A stretch of 64,000 nt of DNA from positions 81,123 to 145,122 of the forward strand of contig CADEFM010000015.1 in assembly GCA_902826605.1 (NCBI GenBank). Reading direction: 5' to 3'. The first letter of the stretch is position 1, and each line of letters opens with the position of its first letter. This stretch comes from an uncultured Acidobacteriota bacterium (GTDB taxonomy: Bacteria > Acidobacteriota > Terriglobia > Bryobacterales > Bryobacteraceae). Below the pieces are notes generated by a model. The model was not told the DNA's origin, searched no databases, and was given only the letters and a program-made list of their open reading frames with translations. The translations under genes were made by a program, and so were the position numbers. Below are positions 18,816 to 27,443 of the stretch, piece after piece.

Positions 18816-19628
18816 TTAGGTGGTCTCGTGATAATACTCGCCCGTCGCAGTGAGCTCGGCCGGTCCAGCTAATAGGATATCGTCGCTTTCCCACCGTAAC
18901 TCCAGTGGCCCAGCGGGGGTGAGAACACGAACCGGACTTTGCACCAGGCCGCGCGCGAAAGCCGCCGCCGCCGCGCCCGTCGAACCCGTTCCGGAACTCA
19001 TGGTCTCCCCGGCGCCCCTTTCGAAGAAACGAACGTCTAAATTGTGGGCATCCAGCACTTTTACAAACGACACATTAGTACGGTTGAGGAAACGTGAGTG
19101 ACGTTCGATACGTGCGCCCATGGCCTGCCAGTCAAAGTTGAAATCCTCGACGAAAAACGCACACTGTGGATTGCCAACGTTCAGAATCGTGGCGTCGCGG
19201 CCTTCGAAGCCCACGTGCAATTCGTCCACGGTGGCGCGCCCCATATTCATTTCGAAAAGAAACCAGAGGCCCTTGCGTTCCAGCAGTCGTAATTTCTTCA
19301 AGCCCGCCCCGGTCGCGATGCGGACTTCCTCGCCCACGGTAATGCCGCCTCCCCGGCCGGCTTCCACCACCAGCGCAGCGGCGCAGCGGGTGCCATTTCC
19401 GGAGATTTCACTGCGGCTGCCGTCGGAATTCCACAAGTCGATGGCCGCGTGCGCTTCGCCGGTGCCCAGGCTGGCCAGTATCCATCCGTCCGCCCCCACA
19501 CCGGTATGGCGATCGCAAATCGCGCGGGCGGCGGCGGCTTCGTTGGGGACGCCCATGTGCAGACTCTCCCACCAGGTAAGCAGGAAGTCATTACGGGCCC
19601 CATGGGCCTTGGTAAACAGAATTTTCAT
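18816..19628 (-). CDS. Diaminopimelate epimerase homologue with both catalytic cysteines replaced by serine
   Basis: A 270-aa protein with the DapF two-domain fold. The known substrate-contact positions are kept: Asn13 (RNDF), Asn67 (WNSDGS), Gly77-Asn78, Asn153 (GNPQ), Asn185 (TNVSF), Glu203-Arg204 and Gly213-Thr214. The two acid/base residues, however, are Ser76 (SGNG, normally CGNG) and Ser212 (SGTG, normally CGTG). Both codons are TCC, one base from TGC. It lies between a GT39-like gene (ATGA overlap) and a nucleotide-sugar dehydrogenase (no gap). It may be an altered isomerase, a binding protein, or a true but slow epimerase. I leave out the symbol dapF for that reason. Confidence 0.8.
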   Translation of the reverse strand: MKILFTKAHGARNDFLLTWWESLHMGVPNEAAAARAICDRHTGVGADGWILASLGTGEAHAAIDLWNSDGSRSEISGNGTRCAAALVVEAGRGGGITVGEEVRIATGAGLKKLRLLERKGLWFLFEMNMGRATVDELHVGFEGRDATILNVGNPQCAFFVEDFNFDWQAMGARIERHSRFLNRTNVSFVKVLDAHNLDVRFFERGAGETMSSGTGSTGAAAAAFARGLVQSPVRVLTPAGPLELRWESDDILLAGPAELTATGEYYHETT

Positions 19629-21169
19629 CGTGATGGCTGCGGGGTTCGCTGGTAGAGTTCAACGACAGGCGCTCCTTTTACAATAATCCGTCCTCGCAGT
19701 CTATAGTGTGGACCCGTACGCCCGGATCTGGAAATTGCAGTGGAGACTTTGTCGCCGGAGATGGCCAATGCCCATTCGTCACGCAGGAACAGGTCGGGCC
19801 GCTGCACGGCGGCGTCCCAGCTGGGACGATTTCCCTCATGTCTGCCCTCGCGCAGTGGAATGCGGGCTTCCCGGAGAACTCCAGTAAGATCGCCGAATGA
19901 ATAGATCACACCGCCTCCACTCTGATAGCTGGCTTGCAGCGTGGCGGCCACCTCCCGCGTCCAAGTGCGGCGCGCGGCTGAGTTCATCTCGGATTCCCTA
20001 AAGGATGCTGCCGGTCCTGTGAGAAGCACCGCGACACCGATCAGCAAGGTTACCCCTAGCACCGCGCCAACGCGAATTCGCGTGGGAAGCGCAGCCACTA
20101 GACCGGCGGCGCAGAATGCCGTCAGCGGCAGCGCTGCCAATCCATAGCGCACGTTGTACCATGCATTGGGCCATAGATCGGGCACATATATCGGAATACC
20201 AGAAGCGTAAATGCTCCATAGGTAAAACGCGGGGGGGAGGAGCAGCAGAAACAACGGCCACCATGCTCGTTTCAGCGCACACGCGGCGGCACCCGCAACG
20301 CCGATTACCAAAGAGGGCCAGCCGAGGGTCAACTTTATCGCGGCGAAATAATATTCGAGGGCCTTCGGCCAATCGTGATCGCCAGGGTAGCGCGCCATGC
20401 CTTGAGCGAGCTGACGCCGGTAAATCGCGAGCGCGGAATAATCGCCGTTGTAAAATTCGAGCGCATTGCTGTAGTAAAACTGGTTGTGGGCGAGCCATGC
20501 GAGCGGTCCTAATGCAGCCAGGGCGGCGAACAGGATTGCGTGGCGCTTGTCGCGCGCGGATACGAGCATGAAAAGCGCTGCCGCGGGCGCGATGATCCAT
20601 CCTTCATAACGTGTAAGCGACGCGGCGATCGCCGCAGCGGCGGCGGCGAGAAGCGCTACTAAAGATTGCGAGTCCCGATACCACAAAGTCGCCCATAACA
20701 ATCCTGCCAGGGCCGCCGCGAAGACCGGTTCCGTCATGGGCGTCGATTGCAAGTACAGCATATTGAGATTAAGCGCGAACATCAGCGCAGCCGTCCACGC
20801 AGACGCGTACGAAGAAAAACGGCGGCGGGCCGAGGCGAATAAAAACACTCCCGCAGCCACGAAGCAAGCCGACACGGGCATGGCGCCTCCCAGTCCGCTC
20901 ATCCACCAGTCATCGCGTGCGACGAAAGGCAGCATCAACAGATGGGGCAAGGGAAGCCATACCGTGCCAAGCTGCTCGAGGCCCGGCGTGCGCGAGTCCA
21001 GAACCCGGCGCGCGATGTTCAGGTGAGCTTCGGCATCGCCATAATAAAGCGTATAACCGAGCGACGCGCACAACCATAGCGCGGAAATGCTGATGGTGCT
21101 GAGTACCGCGAACACCGCCAAGGTATGGCGGACCAGATGAGCTGCGTGGCGTGAACGGCGAGGCGTCAA
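19625..21169 (-). CDS. GT39-like membrane glycosyltransferase
   Basis: A 514-aa polytopic protein with about ten to eleven hydrophobic segments. The first periplasmic loop has YYGDAEAHLNIARRVLD, the acidic motif seen in GT-C (ArnT/PMT-like) glycosyltransferases, which use polyprenyl-phosphate sugars. I choose TTG 21169, which overlaps the kinase stop (TTGA) and puts a basic stretch before the first helix. A longer open frame would overlap the kinase gene. The 3' end overlaps the next gene as ATGA. It is the second gene of the operon that ends with the nucleotide-sugar dehydrogenase. Confidence 0.7.
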   Translation of the reverse strand: MTPRRSRHAAHLVRHTLAVFAVLSTISISALWLCASLGYTLYYGDAEAHLNIARRVLDSRTPGLEQLGTVWLPLPHLLMLPFVARDDWWMSGLGGAMPVSACFVAAGVFLFASARRRFSSYASAWTAALMFALNLNMLYLQSTPMTEPVFAAALAGLLWATLWYRDSQSLVALLAAAAAAIAASLTRYEGWIIAPAAALFMLVSARDKRHAILFAALAALGPLAWLAHNQFYYSNALEFYNGDYSALAIYRRQLAQGMARYPGDHDWPKALEYYFAAIKLTLGWPSLVIGVAGAAACALKRAWWPLFLLLLPPAFYLWSIYASGIPIYVPDLWPNAWYNVRYGLAALPLTAFCAAGLVAALPTRIRVGAVLGVTLLIGVAVLLTGPAASFRESEMNSAARRTWTREVAATLQASYQSGGGVIYSFGDLTGVLREARIPLREGRHEGNRPSWDAAVQRPDLFLRDEWALAISGDKVSTAISRSGRTGPHYRLRGRIIVKGAPVVELYQRTPQPSR

Positions 21170-22083
21170 AAGTGCGTAAACGTGCGAAACTCTTCGAAGC
21201 GGGCGTCGATTTCGGGGCGGGTTAGCGCGCGGAAACGTTCCACACCGAAACGTTCGCAGCAAAAGCTGCCCATCACAGAACCATAAATGACGGCGCGGCT
21301 TAGCATGCCACGGCTGATGTGATCCCCCGAAAGATCGAACCCATGTTCGGCCAGATACCCGATGAACCCGCCGGCGAAGCAATCGCCTGCCCCGGTGGGA
21401 TCGAAAACGCTTTCCAGCAGATAGCCGGGCACGATGAAATAGGAATCGTGGCGAAACAGCATCGCTCCGTATTCACCGCGTTTGATCACCAAGGTGTGAG
21501 GACCCATTTCGAGAATCTTCTGGGCGGCCTTTTTTAGGTTACTTTCGCCCGAAAGCTGGCGTGCTTCGTGATCGTTGATGAGCAGGAAGTCCCAATTTTT
21601 GATGGTCTTAAGCAGCTCCTCCCGGAAATCGCTGATCCAGAAATTCATGGTATCCCCGCCGGCTAAACGGAGATGCTTCATCTGCGAGCGGACGCTGCGC
21701 TGCAGAGCGGGTTGAATGTTGCCGAGAAGCAGGTAACGAGCATTGGCGTAGCTTTCCGGCAGTTTGGGCTGAAAATCGGCGAACACGTTCAAGTCGGTGG
21801 TGAGCGTGACGCGGTCATTCATATCGTCGGTGTATTTGCCGGCCCAGAAAAACGTCTTTCCCGGAACTCGCTCAAGACCTTCCAGGTCGATGCCCCGGCT
21901 CTCCAGGAGCTCGGTATCCTCGTCGGCGAAATCGTCCCCAACCACCGCCACAATGCGAACTTGCGTGAAATAACTGGCCGCCAATGATATATATGTAGCC
22001 GCACCGCCCAGCATGCGATCGATGCGCCCGTGCGGCGTTTCGACTCCGTCATAGGCTACAGAGCCAACAACTACAAGAGACAT
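21166..22083 (-). CDS. PfkB-family sugar/nucleoside kinase
   Basis: A 305-aa cytoplasmic kinase. MSLVVVGSVAYDGVETP is the usual N-terminal strand. GGAATYISLAAS is the sugar-binding region. DPTGAGDCFAGGF near residue 236 is the catalytic PfkB signature 2, with Asp in GAGD as base. The start is ATG 22083; upstream codons in frame run into the divergent metallophosphoesterase. The nearest subfamily is the ribokinase/adenosine kinase-like group and the substrate is unknown. It opens a four-gene operon in which each junction overlaps or abuts. Confidence 0.82.
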   Translation of the reverse strand: MSLVVVGSVAYDGVETPHGRIDRMLGGAATYISLAASYFTQVRIVAVVGDDFADEDTELLESRGIDLEGLERVPGKTFFWAGKYTDDMNDRVTLTTDLNVFADFQPKLPESYANARYLLLGNIQPALQRSVRSQMKHLRLAGGDTMNFWISDFREELLKTIKNWDFLLINDHEARQLSGESNLKKAAQKILEMGPHTLVIKRGEYGAMLFRHDSYFIVPGYLLESVFDPTGAGDCFAGGFIGYLAEHGFDLSGDHISRGMLSRAVIYGSVMGSFCCERFGVERFRALTRPEIDARFEEFRTFTHF

Positions 22084-22113
22084 CTTTTGATTGTAGAGGA
22101 TGATGCCGATACT

Positions 22114-23283
22114 ATGAAAGAAGTGGAAGATTTTATGATTCGAGTCATTCCGGACATCGTTGTGCTGGGCGGCACGCTGCTGATGCAAATTGTCGCTGCG
22201 CTGTGGGTGCTGCGGCGCATGGCATCAGGGACCGGACGGGTCACCCGGCGGTTCGTGGCGGGGGCGATGGCGGGGTCTGTTACGTTACTGGCGTTCGGTT
22301 TTCTGTTGCGTTTCAATACTATAGGCAGGCACTTTCCGGGATGGTTTCCGGGGTGGGGTCGCGGAGTGGTCATTGCATATGCACTATTGTCGGTTGTCTG
22401 GATTGCGATCTATGTTTTGACCGAGCCTGTGGTGCGGTCCCAGCATCATCCCTCGCGCAGGCGTTTCCTTAGAACCACTCAAGCGGCGCTGTTCGCCGCG
22501 CCTGTGGCAGTGCTGGGGTACGGAACGTTCATTCAACGCAAACACATTCAACTACGCGAACAGAAGGTAGTCATCCCAGACCTACCCATGGACCTGGATG
22601 GACTCCGGATCGTGCAACTCACCGATATTCATTTAGGACCATTCCTGGCTCGCCAGGAGCTGGACCATGCGGTCGGGATGGCGAATGAGACTCGGGCGCA
22701 TGTCGCGGTGGTTACCGGCGACCTGATCAGCAACGCGCGGGACCCGCTGGATGATTGCTTGCAGTCGCTATCGGCGCTGCGCGCGGAGGCAGGCACTTTT
22801 GGATGCATGGGCAATCATGAGGTTTACGCGCAAGCTCAACGGCATACAGAACGCGGAGCGGCATTACTCGGGATGAAATTTCTTCGGGGGGAGGCGGTTG
22901 CGCTTCGCTTCGGCACTGACTCGCTCAACCTAGTGGGCGTCGACTACCAGCGCGCCCGCCGTCCGTATTTGCGGCGCGCCGCGGGTTTGGTCAATCCCTC
23001 CGCGTACAATGTATTGCTGTCCCACAACCCGGATGTATTTCGAGTGGCCGCAGGGCAAGGTTACGGGCTAACAATCTCCGGCCATACTCATGGTGGACAA
23101 GTTCGAATCGAAATATTGCAAGCTGACCTGAACGTAGCGCGCTTCTACACGCCGTATGTGGACGGTCTATACCGCCAGGGGCCGTCATCGATTTTCGTTT
23201 CGCGCGGCATCGGCACCATCGGTCTGCCCACGCGTGTGGGAGCTCCGCCGGAAGTCGCGCTGCTTCATTTGTGCCGGACCTGA
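22114..23283 (+). CDS. Membrane-anchored metallophosphoesterase with a twin-arginine-like segment
   Basis: About 389 aa from ATG 22114; ATG 22135, with GGAAG five bases upstream, is a good alternative. The N-terminal third has three hydrophobic segments, followed by SRRRFLRTTQAALFAAPVA, which looks like an internal twin-arginine signal or a fourth anchor. The C-terminal domain is a calcineurin-like phosphoesterase with LTDIHLGP, VTGDLI, GNHE and GHTHGG metal-binding motifs. This is the YkuE/YaeI-like group, and the catalytic part should face the periplasm. The next gene, another metallophosphoesterase, starts three bases after its stop. Confidence 0.85.
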   Translation: MKEVEDFMIRVIPDIVVLGGTLLMQIVAALWVLRRMASGTGRVTRRFVAGAMAGSVTLLAFGFLLRFNTIGRHFPGWFPGWGRGVVIAYALLSVVWIAIYVLTEPVVRSQHHPSRRRFLRTTQAALFAAPVAVLGYGTFIQRKHIQLREQKVVIPDLPMDLDGLRIVQLTDIHLGPFLARQELDHAVGMANETRAHVAVVTGDLISNARDPLDDCLQSLSALRAEAGTFGCMGNHEVYAQAQRHTERGAALLGMKFLRGEAVALRFGTDSLNLVGVDYQRARRPYLRRAAGLVNPSAYNVLLSHNPDVFRVAAGQGYGLTISGHTHGGQVRIEILQADLNVARFYTPYVDGLYRQGPSSIFVSRGIGTIGLPTRVGAPPEVALLHLCRT

Positions 23284-23286
23284 CCA

Positions 23287-24009
23287 GTGCCCTACCTAAT
23301 CCTTAGCGATATTCACGCCAATTGGGAGGCGCTCCAAGCCGTGCTCGCGGATGCGAACGGGGCCTATGACCGGATTGTCTGCCTGGGTGATCTGGTAGGC
23401 TACGGCGCAGATCCCAATGCCGTGGTGGATTGGTCCCGCACGAGTGTAGCGGCGGTCATACGCGGCAACCATGACAGGGCGTGCATCGGGTTTGACGATT
23501 TGGAAAACTACAATCCAGCCGCCCGCGCTTCGGCGGTATGGACGCGCGAGGCGCTCACGCCTGACAACCGTCAATATCTGGAAAAACTTCCGCGCGGGCC
23601 GCTGGCCTATGAAGGTGTGGATCTGGCGCACGGCTCTCCGGCCGACGAAGACGAGTATCTGGTGACCCCGCACGACGCGGAATTCTCGCAGCCCTCCCTG
23701 GGGAGTCCGCTCTGTTTCTTTGGGCACACTCATGTGCAGGGCGGTTTTGTGCTGACCCGGGGCAAGGGACGGCGGATTCTTCCGACCGGCACGTTGACCT
23801 TGCAGAGAGGCCTCGAATACCTGATTAACCCGGGATCCGTTGGCCAACCCCGGGACGGAAATCCGTTGGCGGCCTACGCATTGTTTCATCCCGAGACCGG
23901 CGTCGTGGAATACCGCCGGGTGGCCTATGATATCGACCGCACGGCTAAGAAAATTCTGGCCGCGCGCTTACCGGAGTTTCTGGCAACGCGTTTGTATGAA
24001 GGGCTGTAA
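23287..24009 (+). CDS. Metallophosphoesterase (YfcE/diadenosine-tetraphosphatase-like)
   Basis: A 240-aa soluble calcineurin-like phosphoesterase with the metal motifs LSDIHANWEAL, CLGDLVGYGADP, RGNHDRA and FGHTHVQG. It lacks signal and membrane segments, so it is probably cytoplasmic. This family cleaves phosphodiesters or dinucleotides, but the actual substrate is not known. The start is GTG 23287, three bases after the upstream metallophosphoesterase, so the pair is probably co-translated. Confidence 0.85.
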   Translation: MPYLILSDIHANWEALQAVLADANGAYDRIVCLGDLVGYGADPNAVVDWSRTSVAAVIRGNHDRACIGFDDLENYNPAARASAVWTREALTPDNRQYLEKLPRGPLAYEGVDLAHGSPADEDEYLVTPHDAEFSQPSLGSPLCFFGHTHVQGGFVLTRGKGRRILPTGTLTLQRGLEYLINPGSVGQPRDGNPLAAYALFHPETGVVEYRRVAYDIDRTAKKILAARLPEFLATRLYEGL

Positions 24010-24105
24010 GGCCCGCCAAACACAACCGCCGATCACTTTCCTGCAAACTTCGTGAACCTCCCTTTTCGCGACTGCCGTGAAAAGCCTTAGGATAGAGTGA
24101 TAGCA

Positions 24106-26319
24106 ATGTCCCCACGAGACGACCGTCCGGTCATGAACCCAAGGATCGTCGTCGCTACAACGGTAGCGCTTTCCTTCATCAGCTTCTGGCGGGGCGCCTC
24201 CATTGTATTGAGTGATCTGGCGTCTTCCATGTTCTACGCCGGCGGCGCGGCGGAGCATGCGATCGGAAAATCCGCCCCCTGGTTCGTGCTGGGCGTCATG
24301 CTGTTCAGCTTCGCGGTACGCAGTGTGTACCTTGAAAGCTGCAGCATGTATGTGCGCGGCGGCGTGTATGTGGTGGTGCATGACAGCATGGGTCCGGTGA
24401 TGGCCAAACTGTCGGTATCCGCGCTGGTTTTCGACTATATTCTCACCGGGCCGATCAGCGTGGTGAGCGCAGGCCAATATCTAGGAGCGCTGCTGAATGA
24501 AATCAGCGAACTTCTGCATCAAAGTTATCGCGTCGATGTGAATCTATTTTCCGCGGGCGTCGGCATCCTGATCACGCTGTACTTTTGGTGGGAGAACGTG
24601 AAGGGCGTGCATGAATCCAGCGGCAAGGCGCTGCGGATCATGCAGATCACCTCGGTGATGGTGGGAATCCTGCTGATCTGGTGCCCCATTACCATCTTCC
24701 TGAAAGGCCGCTTCGACCTTCCTCCCGCCCCCATACCATCGAACATCAACCTATCCGAAGAGGCGCAAGGTTGGCTGGCGGGAACAGGGTTGCTCAATTT
24801 GTCGGTGGTCCTGGTGATTGTGGCCTTTGGACATTCCCTGCTCTCGATGAGCGGCTTTGAGACGCTGGCGCAGGTCTACCGGGAAATCGCCTCTCCCAAG
24901 ATGAAGAATCTGAAAATCACGGCGAACATCACCTGCTGGTATGCGGTGTTTTGTACCGGGGTGATCACTTTGTTCGCGGTCATGATCATTCCGGACAACA
25001 TCCGCCCGGCCTATTTCGGCAACCTGATCGGCGGCTTGGCGATGAACCTCAGCGGACCGTACGCGATGCGTCTGGGCTTCCATATTTTTGTAGTCATCGT
25101 CGGGGGACTGATTCTCGCTGGGGCAGCGAATACATCGCTCATTGGCGCGAATGGAGTGATGAACCGCGTCGCCGAGGATGGCGTCCTGATCCCGTGGTTC
25201 CGCAAACCTCACAAAAAATACGGGACCACGTACCACATCGTCAATCTGATCGCATTGATGCAGATTGCCACCATTATCTATAGCTGGGGCGATATGACGA
25301 TCCTGGCCGAAGCGTACGCGTTTGGCGTGGTGTGGAGCTTCTTCATGAAGGCTCTGGGAGTCACCGTGCTCCGCTTCCAAAGGACCGACCAGGAATACAA
25401 AGTGCCTGGGAACATTCGCATTGGGGGACGCGAGATCCCGATTGGGTTGGGGATCACCACGTTGCTGCTGGGCGCGGTGGCCATCGCCAATTTGTTGACC
25501 AAGCAAATCGCCACCAAGTACGGTCTGGCGTTCACGCTTACCCTGTTCGTCGTCTTCACCATTTCCGAACAGTGGAACAAGCGCAGGAAGCAAACCGAGA
25601 AGCAGGGTCTGGAGCAGTTCAATCTGGAACACCAACCCATCGTGGATACGGACAGCCTGCACGCGCGCCCGGGTTGCGTGCTGGTGGCCGTGCGCGATTA
25701 CAATCGCATGGAACATCTCCGGCGTATTCTTGAGAAGACCAACCTCCGGCGGCACGATATCGTTGTGATGACGGTGCGCCAGATCGCTACCGGCGGGGAA
25801 TACGATCTGGCGGAGCGCCAGTTATTCGGGGAATACGAAAAGGAATTGTTCAGCCATGTGGTGAAGCTGGCGGAAAAGGAAGGCAAAGAGGTGGAGCTGC
25901 TGATGGTGTCGGCGCTGAATCCGTTTGATGCCATGGCAGACACCGCCACGCGCTTGCGCGCCTCCCGCTTGGTTACCGGAGTGAGTGAACGGATGACTTC
26001 CGATGAACTCGCGCGCCGCATTGGCCTGGCATGGGAGCATCTGCCGGAACCTCGTCACCCGTTTTCACTGGAAGTGATCAGTCCGGGCCGGCCTTCCGCG
26101 TTTATCAATCTTGGACCGCATCCGCCGCGCTTGTGGCCGGAGGATGTGGACCGTTGCCACGATATCTGGCTGAAGCTCAGCGAAACGCCCCAGTTTGGCG
26201 CGCGCTTGCACCACCGGGATGTGGTGGGGGTAGCCCTCCGGCGGCTGGAGCAGGAACTGGATAGCGAAATGCGGGAGCAGGTGATCCGCGACGTGGAGCG
26301 CGAATTGCGCCACGAGTAA
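24106..26319 (+). CDS. APC-family permease with C-terminal universal-stress-like domain
   Basis: A 737-aa protein. The first 490 residues hold about twelve transmembrane helices of an APC-type amino-acid permease (LSFISFWRGASIVLSDLASSMFYAGG at the start). Residues from about 520 form a cytosolic alpha/beta domain (RPGCVLVAVRDYNRMEHLRRILEKT) like those of the universal stress family, often found fused to such permeases. The substrate is probably an amino acid or amine. I prefer ATG 24106 over GTG 24097 because the AGGA upstream is better spaced for it. It is monocistronic here. Confidence 0.8.
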   Translation: MSPRDDRPVMNPRIVVATTVALSFISFWRGASIVLSDLASSMFYAGGAAEHAIGKSAPWFVLGVMLFSFAVRSVYLESCSMYVRGGVYVVVHDSMGPVMAKLSVSALVFDYILTGPISVVSAGQYLGALLNEISELLHQSYRVDVNLFSAGVGILITLYFWWENVKGVHESSGKALRIMQITSVMVGILLIWCPITIFLKGRFDLPPAPIPSNINLSEEAQGWLAGTGLLNLSVVLVIVAFGHSLLSMSGFETLAQVYREIASPKMKNLKITANITCWYAVFCTGVITLFAVMIIPDNIRPAYFGNLIGGLAMNLSGPYAMRLGFHIFVVIVGGLILAGAANTSLIGANGVMNRVAEDGVLIPWFRKPHKKYGTTYHIVNLIALMQIATIIYSWGDMTILAEAYAFGVVWSFFMKALGVTVLRFQRTDQEYKVPGNIRIGGREIPIGLGITTLLLGAVAIANLLTKQIATKYGLAFTLTLFVVFTISEQWNKRRKQTEKQGLEQFNLEHQPIVDTDSLHARPGCVLVAVRDYNRMEHLRRILEKTNLRRHDIVVMTVRQIATGGEYDLAERQLFGEYEKELFSHVVKLAEKEGKEVELLMVSALNPFDAMADTATRLRASRLVTGVSERMTSDELARRIGLAWEHLPEPRHPFSLEVISPGRPSAFINLGPHPPRLWPEDVDRCHDIWLKLSETPQFGARLHHRDVVGVALRRLEQELDSEMREQVIRDVERELRHE

Positions 26320-26427
26320 GCAGTCGCACGGCCCGGCCACGGCGTCCGTCAGGACCAAGGCGTCCTTAGAATAGCCCCGGTTTTCACAGGCCGGTCCAAC
26401 ATAACCCGAAAGGTATACTGAAAGTTT

Positions 26428-27435
26428 ATGCCCATCAAAGTAGGAATTAACGGTCTCGGACGCATTGGACGCAACGTGGTCCGCGCGGGGTTACACAACC
26501 CCAATATAGAATTCGTCGCCGCCAACGATCTGACGGACGTCAAGACGCTGGCCCATTTATTGAAGTACGACTCCATTCTGGGCCCGCTGGACGCGGATGT
26601 GAAAGCGGAAAGCGACGCCCTGGTGATCAACGGCAAGCGCCTTAAGATCTTCGGCCTCAAGGATCCGGCCGAAATAGACTGGCCCGGCGTGGGTGCGCAA
26701 GTGGTGGTGGAATCCACCGGAAAATTCACCGATGGGAAGGATGCCGCCAAGCATCTGCGCGGATCCGTCAAGAAGGTGATCATTTCCGCGCCTGCCAAGA
26801 ATGAAGATGTCACTTTAGTCCTGGGCGTGAATGATTCCACCTACGACGCTTCCAAACACAACATCATCTCTAACGCGTCCTGCACCACCAATTGCCTGGC
26901 GCCGGTGGTCAAGGTGTTGCACGAGGCTTTCGGCATCGAGAGAGGCTCGATGACGACGATTCACAGTTACACCAACGACCAGAACGTGCTGGACTTTCCC
27001 CACAAGGATTTGCGCCGCGCGCGGGCCGCCGCGTTGAACATGATTCCCACCACCACGGGCGCTGCCAAGGCGATTGGCCTCGTGATGCCGCAATTGAAGG
27101 GCAAACTCGACGGCTATTCCATGCGCGTGCCCACACCCAACGTTTCGGTGGTGGATTTTGTCGCGGTGCTGGCCAAGCCGACGACCACCGAAGCAGTCAA
27201 TGCCGCCATAAAGGCAGCCGCGGATGGCCCGCTGAAAGGCATCCTCGCCTACACCGAAGACCCGGTGGTCTCCACCGACATGATGCACAACCCCAACAGC
27301 TCGATTGTGGACATCGAACTTACCAAGGTGCTGGACGGCACGCTGGTGAAAGTGGTCGCGTGGTACGACAATGAGTGGGGCTACTCCATGCGCGTGGTGG
27401 ATTTGATCGAGTTCCTGGCGAAAAAAGGTCTTTAG
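26428..27435 (+). CDS. gap: Glyceraldehyde-3-phosphate dehydrogenase, type I
   Basis: A 335-aa glycolytic enzyme that makes 1,3-bisphosphoglycerate from glyceraldehyde 3-phosphate, phosphate and NAD(P). It shows the Rossmann start VGINGLGRIGRNVVRA. The catalytic Cys152 is in SNASCTTNC, and the helper His follows in TTIHSYTNDQ (about 178). The length is standard. A TATACT box at 26414-26419 lies just before the ATG, but I see no matching upstream element. It is convergent with the isocitrate dehydrogenase gene, with eight bases between. Confidence 0.95.
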   Translation: MPIKVGINGLGRIGRNVVRAGLHNPNIEFVAANDLTDVKTLAHLLKYDSILGPLDADVKAESDALVINGKRLKIFGLKDPAEIDWPGVGAQVVVESTGKFTDGKDAAKHLRGSVKKVIISAPAKNEDVTLVLGVNDSTYDASKHNIISNASCTTNCLAPVVKVLHEAFGIERGSMTTIHSYTNDQNVLDFPHKDLRRARAAALNMIPTTTGAAKAIGLVMPQLKGKLDGYSMRVPTPNVSVVDFVAVLAKPTTTEAVNAAIKAAADGPLKGILAYTEDPVVSTDMMHNPNSSIVDIELTKVLDGTLVKVVAWYDNEWGYSMRVVDLIEFLAKKGL

Positions 27436-27443
27436 CCCACAAG

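Noticed and set aside
24751..25755. 334-codon minus-strand frame opposite the APC permease
   Set aside because: Antisense shadow; charged low-complexity translation, no motif, no independent regulatory signal.
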